64,000 bases of DNA from DATFNI01 sp963787205 (lineage in GTDB: Bacteria > Bacteroidota > Rhodothermia > Balneolales > DATFMH01), in assembly GCA_963787205.1 (NCBI GenBank), contig CAWBCD010000028.1, positions 1 through 64,000 of the forward strand. The letters run 5' to 3'. The notes beneath the pieces were generated by a model that saw only the letters and a program-made list of their open reading frames with translations, was not told where the DNA came from and did not search any database. How positions within the stretch are numbered: position 1 is the stretch's first letter; every line of letters begins with the position of its first letter. Below, in pieces: positions 48,786-57,383 of the stretch. The position numbers and the translations under genes are program-made.

Positions 48786-49691
48786 ATGAGATCATACAAA
48801 CTCACGCATCTGGATCAGCTCGAATCCGAGGCAATACATATCATGCGGGAAGTTGCCGCACAGTTTGAGCGTCCGGTTCTTTTGTTTTCTGGCGGCAAGG
48901 ATTCTATCGTAATGGTTCATCTTGCCCGTAAGGCTTTTTACCCGGCCAATATTCCATTCCCCATCATGCACATCGACACCGGGCACAACTTCCAGGAAGC
49001 CCTGGATTTCCGTGATAACCTTGCAAAAAAAATGGGTGTGGAACTCATCGTCTGCAAGGTTCAGGATACCATCGATCAGGGCCGTGCCGTGGAAGAAAAA
49101 GGTCCGAATGCCAGCCGGAATGGATTGCAGACCATCACCCTGTTGGATGCCATTGAAGAATTTCAGTTCGATGCCGCATTTGGCGGTGGCAGGCGCGACG
49201 AGGAGAAGGCACGTGCCAAAGAACGCTTTTTCTCGCACCGGGATGAATTCGGCCAGTGGGACCCCAAAAACCAGCGTCCTGAGCTATGGTCGCTTTACAA
49301 CGGAAGGAAAAACCCGGGAGAGCACTTTCGCGTGTTCCCGTTGAGCAACTGGACGGAGATGGATGTATGGCAATATATCGCCAAGGAAGACCTGGATATC
49401 CCAAGCATTTATTTTTCGCATGAACGGGAAGTGCTGGACCGTCGAGGCATGTTGCTTGCCAAGTCGCCTCATGTTACCCCGGTAAACGGTGAAAAATATG
49501 AGACGAGAACGGTGCGATTCCGGACCGTTGGCGACATGACCTGTACGGGTGCTGTGTTATCCGAGGCCAGCTCATTAGCCGAAATCATCCAGGAAGTGGC
49601 AGCCGCACGCGTCACCGAACGAGGCAATCGCGCCGACGACAAACGCTCCGACTCCGCCATGGAAGACCGCAAGAGGCAGGGGTACTTCTAA
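48786..49691 (+). CDS. cysD: Sulfate adenylyltransferase subunit 2
   Basis: The 301-aa protein is the ATP-PPi-loop subunit of bacterial ATP sulfurylase. It has the FSGGKDSIVM loop at about residue 34, HIDTGHNF, the AFGGGRRDEEKARAKER motif and the DKRSDSAMEDRKRQGYF end. With CysN it makes APS from sulfate and ATP. A four-helix-bundle gene separates it from cysN, where the two are normally adjacent. An AT-rich promoter-like stretch with TTTTG and TAAATTTC lies about 80 bp upstream. Confidence 0.95.
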   Translation: MRSYKLTHLDQLESEAIHIMREVAAQFERPVLLFSGGKDSIVMVHLARKAFYPANIPFPIMHIDTGHNFQEALDFRDNLAKKMGVELIVCKVQDTIDQGRAVEEKGPNASRNGLQTITLLDAIEEFQFDAAFGGGRRDEEKARAKERFFSHRDEFGQWDPKNQRPELWSLYNGRKNPGEHFRVFPLSNWTEMDVWQYIAKEDLDIPSIYFSHEREVLDRRGMLLAKSPHVTPVNGEKYETRTVRFRTVGDMTCTGAVLSEASSLAEIIQEVAAARVTERGNRADDKRSDSAMEDRKRQGYF

Positions 49692-49746
49692 TTTTTAAAA
49701 AATCTGTAAGGATTAGTAATGTCAGCGGTCATACTAATAGACCGGC

Positions 49747-50178
49747 GACGGATGACAGATGACCGTTGTATGACAATTAACTTATTTTTGCGGAGCAATG
49801 AAGTACAAATTTGAGCGGTTAGAAGTTTGGAAACTAGCAATGAAATTAAATGCCCTCGCTTATGAATTGTCAGCTTATTTGCCTGAGAACGAAAAATTTA
49901 ATTTAAATTCTCAATTTCGAAGGGCATGTACCTCGATAGCATTGAACATTGCTGAGGGGTCAACTGGGCAAAGTAATGCTGAGCAGTCAAGGTTTTTAAA
50001 CATTGCTATAAGATCCTATATAGAAGTGATAGCTTGTTTGAGGCTAATGGAAAGCAGGAATTATTTGATAAATCAGAAAAAGAGTAAAGAAGAGTTTGAA
50101 AATACTGGAGCGAAGTTATTTGCTAAGCTTCAGGCTTTCAGAAATTCCTTGACTTAATACGGTCAACAGTCATCCGTC
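49747..50178. repeat. Inverted repeats bounding the IVP-like gene
   Basis: GACGGATGAC at 49747-49756 is the exact reverse complement of GTCATCCGTC at 50169-50178. The four-helix-bundle ORF fills most of the space between. Intervening sequences in 23S rRNA carry the same kind of ORF inside a stem formed by inverted repeats, so this looks like a related cassette placed between cysD and cysN. Confidence 0.5.
49798..50157 (+). CDS. Four-helix-bundle protein (23S rRNA IVP-like)
   Basis: The 119-aa protein matches the IVP/S23 family: YKFERLEVWKLAMKLN at the start, FNLNSQFRRACTSIALNIAEGS in the middle, and an even helix pattern to the end. Proteins of this family are encoded in 23S rRNA intervening sequences and as free genes; their molecular role is not settled, and relatives act as Avd accessory proteins of retroelements. 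It interrupts the cysD-cysN pair, is more AT-rich than both neighbours, and is bounded by 10-bp inverted repeats. A later insertion is the likely origin. Confidence 0.88.
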   Translation: MKYKFERLEVWKLAMKLNALAYELSAYLPENEKFNLNSQFRRACTSIALNIAEGSTGQSNAEQSRFLNIAIRSYIEVIACLRLMESRNYLINQKKSKEEFENTGAKLFAKLQAFRNSLT

Positions 50179-50203
50179 AACAGTCCGTAATAACTAAAAT
50201 CAT

Positions 50204-50242
50204 AATCCTCCCGAGGGGATGCCTTCGGCAAAAATCCATAAT
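50204..50242 (+). promoter_or_regulatory. Repeated hairpin leader before cysN
   Basis: The stretch AATCCTCCCGAGGGGAT then GCCTTCGGCAAAAATCCAT lies just before the cysN start. A near copy occurs at 58209-58248 just before the wzz start. Both fold around CTCCCGA-GGGAT-CC-CGG blocks and end about 10-20 bp before an ATG. The shared position suggests a leader element or a repeat that inserted at two leaders. Confidence 0.45.
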
Positions 50243-50249
50243 TAAATAA

Positions 50250-51527
50250 ATGTCCGAACCTTTAAACTCGACCCAGTACCTTGATATGGACCTTTTGCGC
50301 TTCACTACGGCAGGAAGCGTGGATGATGGTAAAAGTACCCTCATTGGAAGATTACTTTATGATTCCAAATCGATCTTTGAAGACCAGATGGAAGCCATCG
50401 AACGGTCCAGTCAGCAGAGTGGCAGCGAGTATACGAACCTGGCTCTGTTGACCGACGGACTCAAGGCGGAACGGGAACAGGGAATTACTATCGATGTGGC
50501 CTATCGCTATTTTGCCACACCCAACCGGAAATTCATCATAGCCGACACCCCGGGCCATATCCAGTACACCCGCAATATGGTGACCGGCGCGTCAACCGCC
50601 AACCTGGCCATCATCCTGGTTGATGCGCGCAACGGTCTGGTTGAGCAGACCTGTCGTCATGCTTTTATCGCTTCATTGCTGCAGATTCAGCATATCGTAT
50701 TCTGCATCAACAAGATGGATCTGGTCGACTACAAGCAGTCGGTCTTTGAATCCATCCGGAATGACTTAAAGAAATTCTCTTCGAAACTGGACGTGGCGGA
50801 AATCCACTACATACCCATCAGTGCGTTGTATGGCGATAATGTGGTCGACAGGTCGGAAAACATGCCCTGGTATACCGGTCCCTCGCTTCTTTACTGGCTG
50901 GAAAATGTGCAGGTTAACAGCGACTATAACCACGTGGACTGCCGTTTCCCGGTTCAATATGTGATACGTCCTCAGTCCAATGAATTTCATGATTTCCGCG
51001 GCTATGCCGGACGTGTCGAAGGGGGCGTCTTCAAACCGGGTGATGAAGTGACCGTGTTGCCATCCGGTTTCAATGCCCACATCACAGGCATTCATACGCT
51101 CGATGGGGAAGTCGATGAGGCCTTTGGTCCCATGTCGGTCACGATCACCCTTGACGAAGATATAGACATCAGCAGGGGCGATATGATCGTGAAACCGCAC
51201 AACCAGCCGAATGTCGGACAGGATATCGACGTGATGATGTGCTGGATGAATCCCAAACCTCTTCAGGTCCGGGGTAAATATGTGCTCCGCCACACAACCA
51301 AAGAACTGCGCTGCCTGGTCAAAGAAGTGCAATACAAAGTTGATATCAATACCCTGCACCGTTTGGAAGATGATAAGACGATAGGCATGAATGATATCGG
51401 TCGTGTGAAACTTCGTACGACCGAACCGATATTTTATGATCCGTATACCGACAACCGCCAGACAGGCAGTGTCATACTCGTTGATCCGTTCACCAACGAA
51501 ACCGTCGGCGCCGGGATGATCATTTAA
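50250..51527 (+). CDS. cysN: Sulfate adenylyltransferase subunit 1 (GTPase)
   Basis: The 425-aa GTPase has the P-loop GSVDDGKSTLIGR near residue 17, DTPGHIQYTRNM, NKMDLVDY and the EF-Tu-like beta-barrel domains. It drives APS synthesis with CysD by GTP hydrolysis. It ends without a CysC fusion; APS kinase is the separate gene at 42309. Sequence length and motifs are normal. Confidence 0.95.
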   Translation: MSEPLNSTQYLDMDLLRFTTAGSVDDGKSTLIGRLLYDSKSIFEDQMEAIERSSQQSGSEYTNLALLTDGLKAEREQGITIDVAYRYFATPNRKFIIADTPGHIQYTRNMVTGASTANLAIILVDARNGLVEQTCRHAFIASLLQIQHIVFCINKMDLVDYKQSVFESIRNDLKKFSSKLDVAEIHYIPISALYGDNVVDRSENMPWYTGPSLLYWLENVQVNSDYNHVDCRFPVQYVIRPQSNEFHDFRGYAGRVEGGVFKPGDEVTVLPSGFNAHITGIHTLDGEVDEAFGPMSVTITLDEDIDISRGDMIVKPHNQPNVGQDIDVMMCWMNPKPLQVRGKYVLRHTTKELRCLVKEVQYKVDINTLHRLEDDKTIGMNDIGRVKLRTTEPIFYDPYTDNRQTGSVILVDPFTNETVGAGMII

Positions 51528-51554
51528 CAGTTATCAGTTAACAATTAAGAAAGA

Positions 51555-51614
51555 AACAGTAAACAGTAAACAGTAAACAGTGAGCAGTAAACAGTGAGCA
51601 GTGAGCAGTAAATA
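51555..51614. repeat. Heptamer array (AGTAAAC/AGTGAGC)n
   Basis: About eight 7-bp words alternate between AGTAAAC and AGTGAGC between cysN and the maturase gene. A second patch of AATTCAAA words follows at 51679-51712. Confidence 0.8.
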
Positions 51615-51721
51615 GATTTAATCATCAGTGATCTGCTTAACTTGCAATTAGTAGTTCTCATGGATTCCAACGGAAAAAATTCAAAATTCAAAATTTATAA
51701 TTCAAAATTCTTTAAGTACAG

Positions 51722-52912
51722 GTGAGCGAGGTATCTGCCTATAGTGTCCTGACCAAGCCCATTGGTCCCATTTGCAACCTGGATTGTGAATACTGTTATT
51801 ACCTGGAAAAGGAGGCGCTATACCCAAAAGGCGAAAACTTCAAGATGCCGCCGGAGGTACTTGAAAATTTCGTAGACCAATACATCAACACGCAAAAAGC
51901 ACCGGTCGTAACCTTTGCATGGCAGGGGGGAGAGCCGACGCTGCTGGGGCTCGACTTTTTCCGTAAGGTCGTCGATCTGCAGAAGAAGTATGCCAATGGT
52001 AAAACCATCCAGAATGCATTTCAGACCAATGGCGTGAAACTGGATGATGAATGGTGCCGGTTCTTTTTAGAAAATAATTTCTTAGTCGGTATTTCTATAG
52101 ATGGTCCCAGGGATATTCACAACGCATACCGTGTGTACAAAAGCGGAAGATCGTCGTTCGATGATGTAATGCGGGGCATATCATTTTTAAAGAAACACCG
52201 GGTAGAGTTTAATACACTTACCTGTGTACATCGTGAAAATGAAAAGAAAGGCGCACTCATCTACCGGTTCCTGAAACGGATCGGCAGCCGGTACATGCAG
52301 TTTATTCCCATCGTCGAACAGAAATCAGAGGTTGAGCTGCATTCTCAAAATCCCGAATCACAAGTAACCGAATGGTCGGTCTCTGCCGGAAATTATGGGC
52401 AATTTCTGGTCGATGTTTTTAATGAATGGGTGAAGAAAGATGTTGGTAAGATCTTCGTCCAGATGTTCGATGTCGTCCTGGCGAACTGGTATGGCGTTCC
52501 GCCCGGATTGTGTGTGTTCTCTGAGACCTGTGGGAAAGCCCTGGCAATGGAACATAACGGGGATGTCTATTCCTGTGATCATTTTGTGAACCCGGAATAC
52601 AAACTGGGAAATATTATGAATTCGTCTCTGGGTGATCTGGTGGAGTCACCATTCCAGCAGTCGTTTGGTTCGGACAAAAATGATAAGTTGCCGGCGTATT
52701 GCAGGGAATGTACCTACCGATTTGCCTGCCATGGGGGATGCCCGAAGCACCGGTTTATAAAGACACCGGATGGTGATGAGGGACTGAACTATTTATGTGA
52801 AGGGTATAAAAAATTCTTTAGTCACGTTGATCCGTACATGAAATTCATGGCCAACGAACTGGTCAGCCATCGATCCCCGGCCAATGTCATGAAGTGGAAC
52901 AACCAAAAGTAA
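51722..52912 (+). CDS. Anaerobic sulfatase-maturating enzyme (radical SAM, SPASM)
   Basis: The 396-aa protein has the radical-SAM cluster motif CNLDCEYCYY at about residue 18, the GGEPTLLG segment, and a SPASM domain with a C-terminal cysteine cluster (SCDHF, then CRECTYRFACHGGCPKHR). It matches anSME proteins over its length. It oxidises the active-site Cys or Ser of sulfatases to formylglycine without oxygen. The GTG at 51722 is the only suitable start. The sulfatase at 34887 is a possible substrate. Its presence implies low-oxygen growth. Confidence 0.92.
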   Translation: MSEVSAYSVLTKPIGPICNLDCEYCYYLEKEALYPKGENFKMPPEVLENFVDQYINTQKAPVVTFAWQGGEPTLLGLDFFRKVVDLQKKYANGKTIQNAFQTNGVKLDDEWCRFFLENNFLVGISIDGPRDIHNAYRVYKSGRSSFDDVMRGISFLKKHRVEFNTLTCVHRENEKKGALIYRFLKRIGSRYMQFIPIVEQKSEVELHSQNPESQVTEWSVSAGNYGQFLVDVFNEWVKKDVGKIFVQMFDVVLANWYGVPPGLCVFSETCGKALAMEHNGDVYSCDHFVNPEYKLGNIMNSSLGDLVESPFQQSFGSDKNDKLPAYCRECTYRFACHGGCPKHRFIKTPDGDEGLNYLCEGYKKFFSHVDPYMKFMANELVSHRSPANVMKWNNQK

Positions 52913-52926
52913 GCAGCAATCTCTCT

Positions 52927-52990
52927 GTGCACACCTCTGTGGTTACCCGAAAACCAGAAGAAAAACCACAAAGCGCACAGAGGTGGCACG
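52927..52990. repeat. Long hairpin with CACCTCTGTG arms
   Basis: GTGCACACCTCTGTG (52927-52941) pairs with the stretch GCGCACAGAGGTGGCACG (52973-52990). It lies just after the maturase stop. The ACCACAAAGCGCACAGAGG words resemble the interior of the MITE-like element at 48055 (ACACGGAGAATTACGCAGAGAACACAG) and the TAACCGCAGGGTACGC patch at 24417. It may be a related mobile repeat, or serve as a terminator. Confidence 0.55.
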
Positions 52991-53097
52991 TTAGTCATAA
53001 AGAATGAGGATTCCAGGTCTCGGTACGGTCAATCCCTATTATTTATTGGCGCAGTTCATATTATAAAATCATTGATATTGTGTACATTCGGAACAAT

Positions 53098-54462
53098 ATG
53101 AAAAATCTGTCGAACTGGCTGATAAATAGTATTACAAGCGGACATGAGAGAAGCGTAAGAGCGAAAAAGAATATCATTGTGTCGCTTTTCTTTCGTGGAG
53201 GAACCATTCTCATCAATCTGCTTTTGGTACCGGTACTATTGCATTACCTGGATGCGGCCCGGTACGGTATTTGGCTGACCATTATATCGATACTCGCCTG
53301 GTTTGGGTTCCTGGACCTGGGCATCGGCGATGGACTGCGGAATAAATTTGCTGAGAGCAAGGCCGGAAACAGGATGCAACTGGCCAGGGAGTATATCAGT
53401 ACAACCTACGCTTTGCTGACACTGATCATGGGTGGTTTTTTGATCATCATCCTTAGCGTCACGAACGTAATCCCATGGTCATCAATTTTGAATGTCCCCG
53501 GCAGCATTAATGATAATATTGGTTTGCTGGTGATCATCCTGTTTTCATTCCTGGCCATCGAGATTGTCGATGAGCTGATCATAACCGTTCTCATCTCGGA
53601 TCAGAAACCCGCCATCCAGCATATCGTCGATTTTTTCAGCAGAGCTTTCTTCCTGGGAGCGGTATTGATCCTGAGTTACTTTTATCCACCTTCTCTGGTA
53701 TGTATCGCATTATCCTATACCATTCCCACTTTAGTGATTTTGACGATTGTATCGGTATGGTTTTATACCGGCGAATACAGGGATCTCAGGCCCTCGGTCA
53801 AATTCATCAAGTGGCGACATTATAAGGACCTGCTCGGACTTGGTTTCAAGTTCTTCATCATACAAATAGGGGTACTGGTCCTGATATCAACAGATAATAT
53901 CATTATTACCCAGTTGTACGGTCCGGCACAGGTCACCGTGTATCAAATTGTGGGCAAGTACTTTACAGTCATCCAGATGGTTTTCATGGTTATCGTGACC
54001 CCTTTCTGGTCCGCAACCACCGAAGCCTATGTGAAGAAGGATTATGCATGGATCAAATCCATTAAGAAGAAGTATATAACGTTATTCTGGTTCGGATGTC
54101 TTGCCCTGATCGTGTTCCTGGTGCTGTCTCCCTACGCCTACCGGATATGGGTGGGCAAAAATTTTCAAGCCGGTTTCTCTCTGTCATTCGTGTGGGCTTT
54201 GTTTGTTGTAGTTCAAATATACACGGCTATTTACTTTTTCATTGTAAACGGGGTCGGGAACATACAACTCCAGTTGTATGCTTACATCGTGGTGATTGTA
54301 ATCAACATACCATTGTCCATTTTCTTTGCAAAGGGACTGGGAATGGGCATAACGGGTGTTGTTTTGGCCTCAACGCTATGCCATGCGCTCCATTTGTTTT
54401 ACCTTCCAAAACAAGTGGATAAAATCGTAACCGGCAGGTTGCATGGGATATGGGCGAAATAA
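53098..54462 (+). CDS. Wzx-type polysaccharide flippase
   Basis: ATG 53098 is chosen over the GTG at 53080 because it gives the usual short N-terminal arm. The 454-aa protein has about 12-14 membrane helices of the MATE/MOP type, an early FFRGGTILINLLLVPVLLHYLD segment and the FLDLGIGDGLRNKFAE loop. Such proteins flip lipid-linked glycan units across the inner membrane. The next gene overlaps its end by 13 bp. The substrate is unknown. It is the first exopolysaccharide gene in the window. Confidence 0.85.
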   Translation: MKNLSNWLINSITSGHERSVRAKKNIIVSLFFRGGTILINLLLVPVLLHYLDAARYGIWLTIISILAWFGFLDLGIGDGLRNKFAESKAGNRMQLAREYISTTYALLTLIMGGFLIIILSVTNVIPWSSILNVPGSINDNIGLLVIILFSFLAIEIVDELIITVLISDQKPAIQHIVDFFSRAFFLGAVLILSYFYPPSLVCIALSYTIPTLVILTIVSVWFYTGEYRDLRPSVKFIKWRHYKDLLGLGFKFFIIQIGVLVLISTDNIIITQLYGPAQVTVYQIVGKYFTVIQMVFMVIVTPFWSATTEAYVKKDYAWIKSIKKKYITLFWFGCLALIVFLVLSPYAYRIWVGKNFQAGFSLSFVWALFVVVQIYTAIYFFIVNGVGNIQLQLYAYIVVIVINIPLSIFFAKGLGMGITGVVLASTLCHALHLFYLPKQVDKIVTGRLHGIWAK

Positions 54463-55181
54463 GTAAAAAAAGGACAATCAGGGATAACATTGTTATCCTG
54501 CTGACCGGCACGGTGGATCCGGTGGAAATGGTGATGACAGCCCGGAATAATCCGGAGGTGAGGAGGGGGGATTATGAAAGATCGATCAAAAAGTGGGCCG
54601 GAACGGGTTACAAGCTCATTTTCTGTGAAAACAGCAATTACGATATTAGTGGCATCCGGAACATCAAGAGCAAGAATACATTCGAGATCCTGCAATACGG
54701 CGGTCTGGATTACAATAAAAAACTGGGCAAAGGGTATGGAGAACAACTGATTCTAAAACATGCACTCCGGGAATCAAAACTCATTAATAATGACAGTATC
54801 ATTGTAAAAGTTACAGGAAGATATTTTGTGAGAAATATCGACGCCATCCTGGGTGGAGTGACTGATGCCTCGAAAGTGTATGTAAACATTTACAGTGACC
54901 TGAAGAATTGTGACAGCCGGTTATTCATCGCAGGGAAGAGATTTATTGAAGAATACTTTTTCCCCATTTCCCCGAATATCAACGACAGTGAAGACATCTG
55001 TTTCGAACATCTTCTCACAAAAGCTGTGCTTACCTATCTGGTCGATGGAGGCAACTGGTCGCTGTTGCCGAAGTACCCCCGGTTTGAGGGCGTCTCCGGC
55101 ACAACCAACGAAAAGATCACCACCTGGCTCTACCTGAAATCCATGATCCGCCATGCCATCAGACAAAAAATCCGGTACTAA
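54450..55181 (+). CDS. Unrecognised 243-aa protein in exopolysaccharide locus
   Basis: I do not recognise a named family. The protein is soluble, without a signal peptide. It starts with a beta-strand (NIVILLTGTVDP) like a nucleotide-sugar-binding fold and has a later VKVTGRYFV segment. Phrases like this occur in some hypothetical glycosyltransferases of capsule loci. Its start lies 13 bp inside the flippase gene, so the two are translated together. A glycosyltransferase is a reasonable guess, but no catalytic motif such as DxD was clear. Confidence 0.6.
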   Translation: MGEISKKRTIRDNIVILLTGTVDPVEMVMTARNNPEVRRGDYERSIKKWAGTGYKLIFCENSNYDISGIRNIKSKNTFEILQYGGLDYNKKLGKGYGEQLILKHALRESKLINNDSIIVKVTGRYFVRNIDAILGGVTDASKVYVNIYSDLKNCDSRLFIAGKRFIEEYFFPISPNINDSEDICFEHLLTKAVLTYLVDGGNWSLLPKYPRFEGVSGTTNEKITTWLYLKSMIRHAIRQKIRY

Positions 55182-55296
55182 GAACAGTGATCAATGAACA
55201 GTAAGCAGCTATCATTTATTAGCGATCGGGAAAATCATTTAACAGGAAAATAATTCAAAATTTAAAATTCATAATTCAAAATTACCCTATTTCTTT

Positions 55297-55349
<53 letters not shown>

Positions 55350-55429
55350 AAGATTGAGGTTAAAATTGATAAATTTAGATTGTAAATTAAAACTTTAGCA
55401 TCACAACAATAAACTGACGAAAGAGGTTA

Positions 55430-55741
55430 GTGAATACAAACCAGCTAAAAGAAGGCATTAAGAACGGCCGGGTTGAGTGGCAAAAACATTCACTCGAACG
55501 AATGATGGAGAGAGGAATAACCAGAGATGAGGTCAAACGTGTATTACTTGAGGGTGAACTGATTGAAGATTATCCTGAGGATAAGCCGTTTCAGAGCGGA
55601 TTATTTCTTGGGTGGATTGACGGGAAACCGTTACATGTAGTAGCATCTATTGATACTCAAAACAAATGTTGCTTTATTATTACGGTATATAGGCCTGATT
55701 TGGAACATTTTGAACAGGATTATCGCACGAGAAAGAAATGA
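55430..55741 (+). CDS. DUF4258 protein, probable toxin of a TA pair
   Basis: This 103-aa protein is of the DUF4258 type: KNGRVEWQKHSLERMMERGITRDEVKRVLLEGELIEDYPED, then a beta-strand region (LHVVASID) and ITVYRPD near the end, as in RelE/MqsR-like folds. It starts with GTG at 55430 after an AAAGAGG site and overlaps the next gene by 4 bp. Gene order (small toxin-like, then a YgiT-type zinc protein) fits a MqsR/MqsA-like toxin-antitoxin system. Toxicity is inferred. Confidence 0.82.
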   Translation: MNTNQLKEGIKNGRVEWQKHSLERMMERGITRDEVKRVLLEGELIEDYPEDKPFQSGLFLGWIDGKPLHVVASIDTQNKCCFIITVYRPDLEHFEQDYRTRKK

Positions 55742-55980
55742 TTAATAAAACGAAACCAGACAAATGTCCTGCTTGCGGGGGCACCATGATAGATGGTAAA
55801 ACAACATTTACTGTTGATTACGGAGAGGGTGTAGTGGTAGTACGCAATGTGCCAGCTACCGTCTGTTCTCAATGCGGATCGGACTGGATTGACGACGAAA
55901 CAGCTGCTAAACTGGAGACCATCGTTAATGAAGCTAAGACAAAACACAATATTGTCGAAATTACCTCCATTCCTGCCTGA
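55738..55980 (+). CDS. YgiT-type zinc-finger protein, probable MqsA-like antitoxin
   Basis: The 80-aa protein has two Cys pairs that bind zinc (KCPACGG and VCSQCGSDW) and a C-terminal helix, as in the N-terminal half of MqsA/YgiT. The usual DNA-binding helix-turn-helix half is absent, so it may neutralise its partner without acting as a full repressor. It overlaps the DUF4258 gene by 4 bp. Confidence 0.82.
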   Translation: MINKTKPDKCPACGGTMIDGKTTFTVDYGEGVVVVRNVPATVCSQCGSDWIDDETAAKLETIVNEAKTKHNIVEITSIPA

Positions 55981-56086
55981 ATACAGTTATTAGTAAACAA
56001 TGAAAACAGTGAATGTGCACACCGGGCCAATAACCCAGCAACTCAGTAACCTAATTTCCAATAACTAATTTTCTAATTTCCCTCCC

Positions 56087-56129
<43 letters not shown>

Positions 56130-56215
56130 AACTAACAATGAGTAATGAATAATGAACAATTATCAATGAAGCCAAACTTTGTGCCTGTTGCATCGATGAG
56201 ATAGATATAGAGATT

Positions 56216-56244
56216 TTGCAAAGCCTGGCCTTATTGTATATTTG
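56216..56244 (+). promoter_or_regulatory. Bacteroidota-type promoter before DUF433 gene
   Basis: TTG at 56216-56218 is followed 18 bp later by TATATTTG at 56237-56244. This matches the Bacteroidota consensus TTTG-N17-23-TAnnTTTG. It lies 64 bp before the DUF433 start. Confidence 0.6.
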
Positions 56245-56307
56245 TAAGTAACATAGTATCGTTACAGAAGTAAAAGTTAATTAAATACATACATTCTGAG
56301 TCTGGAA

Positions 56308-56547
56308 ATGAAACAGTATGATCGAATAGAGCTCAACCCGGAGATAATGTTTGGAAAGCCCGTTATTAAAGGCACCAGAATTACAGTAGATCTTATCCTG
56401 CGAAAATTGGGGGCAGGATTAACCACTGAGCAAATCATAAAGGATCATCCTCATTTAACGATTGAAGACATTCGTGCTGCTCAGGAATTTGCTGCGGATT
56501 ATATAACAGAAGACGAGATTATCTTGACCCGTGACATCGATTCATGA
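56308..56547 (+). CDS. DUF433 antitoxin
   Basis: This 79-aa protein is a DUF433 (VapB-type) domain: RIELNPEIMFGKPVIKGTRITVDLIL, then GLTTEQIIKDHPHLTIEDI with a small helix-turn-helix. Such proteins are antitoxins for DUF5615 PIN-like partners. It overlaps the partner by 4 bp and has a clear promoter upstream. Confidence 0.9.
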   Translation: MKQYDRIELNPEIMFGKPVIKGTRITVDLILRKLGAGLTTEQIIKDHPHLTIEDIRAAQEFAADYITEDEIILTRDIDS

Positions 56548-56897
56548 AATTTCTGGCAGATGAATGCTGTGATACGGGGCTTGTTCAACAATTACGAAAT
56601 TTCGGGCATGATGTAGTGTACATCCAGGAGACCGCTTCCGGTTCTTCTGATAACCAGGTTCTTAAACAGGCATTTACAGAAAAGAGAATCTTGATAACTG
56701 AGGATAAAGACTTCGGTGAATTGGTATATCGACTTAAAAAACCGGTTTTTGGGATCATCCTCCTGAGGTTTAATCCTCTAAAGCGGACCGAAAAGATTGA
56801 TCGTATAAAAGAGTTATTGGATCATTACAGTTCAAAATTAAATGGCCATTTTACCGTTGTTGACATCGAAAAATTCAGAATACGGCCATTACAGTGA
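56544..56897 (+). CDS. DUF5615 PIN-like toxin
   Basis: The 117-aa protein is a Mut7-C/DUF5615 PIN-like nuclease fold: KFLADECCD at the start, GHDVVYIQE, ILITEDKDFGELVY (acidic residues), and a C-terminal HFTVVDIEKFRIRPL strand. It is the likely ribonuclease toxin of the pair with DUF433. The gap to the next pair is rich in short words. Confidence 0.88.
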   Translation: MKFLADECCDTGLVQQLRNFGHDVVYIQETASGSSDNQVLKQAFTEKRILITEDKDFGELVYRLKKPVFGIILLRFNPLKRTEKIDRIKELLDHYSSKLNGHFTVVDIEKFRIRPLQ

Positions 56898-57092
56898 TCA
56901 GTAAACAATTAACAATAAACAGTGATCAATGTGAGTAGACTTAGTGCCTCAATGCCTGTTGCCTTTGTGCCTGTCACCCCAATTTCCAATTCTCAAATTT
57001 CTAATTTCACTTATTAACCGCTGACCGCTACAGACAATGAGTAATGAACAATGAAGACAAATAACTCAATAACTCAATAACTAATTTCTTTC

Positions 57093-57135
<43 letters not shown>

Positions 57136-57143
57136 CTAATTCC

Positions 57144-57383
57144 CTACACAGGATTAAGTTTCAGATTAAGACGTATGATGTCAGCATCCGAAAGTGGCAA
57201 TAGCGCGCTGGTTTGCCCCTTTTCGTCGATAAACTCAATTTCGAAAGTATTTTTATCCAGGATTTCTACAACGGTTCCCACATCACCCCTATTCAGGTGA
57301 TGAGAGGGAAGATCCTTTAATAATACAACACTATCTAATTCTTTAATCTTGTTCATACTTAAATTTAGTTTTTTGCATAGCAA
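57144..57383 (-). CDS. DUF4926 protein, probable antitoxin-like partner
   Basis: The 79-aa protein is a small beta-barrel of the DUF4926 type: KELDSVVLLKDLPSHHLNRGDVGTVVEILDKN and FEIEFIDEKGQT. It follows a DUF6883 gene with a 19-bp overlap. The pairing is common, but its role is not established. A toxin-antitoxin function is inference from size, overlap and the neighbours. Confidence 0.8.
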   Translation of the reverse strand: MLCKKLNLSMNKIKELDSVVLLKDLPSHHLNRGDVGTVVEILDKNTFEIEFIDEKGQTSALLPLSDADIIRLNLKLNPV

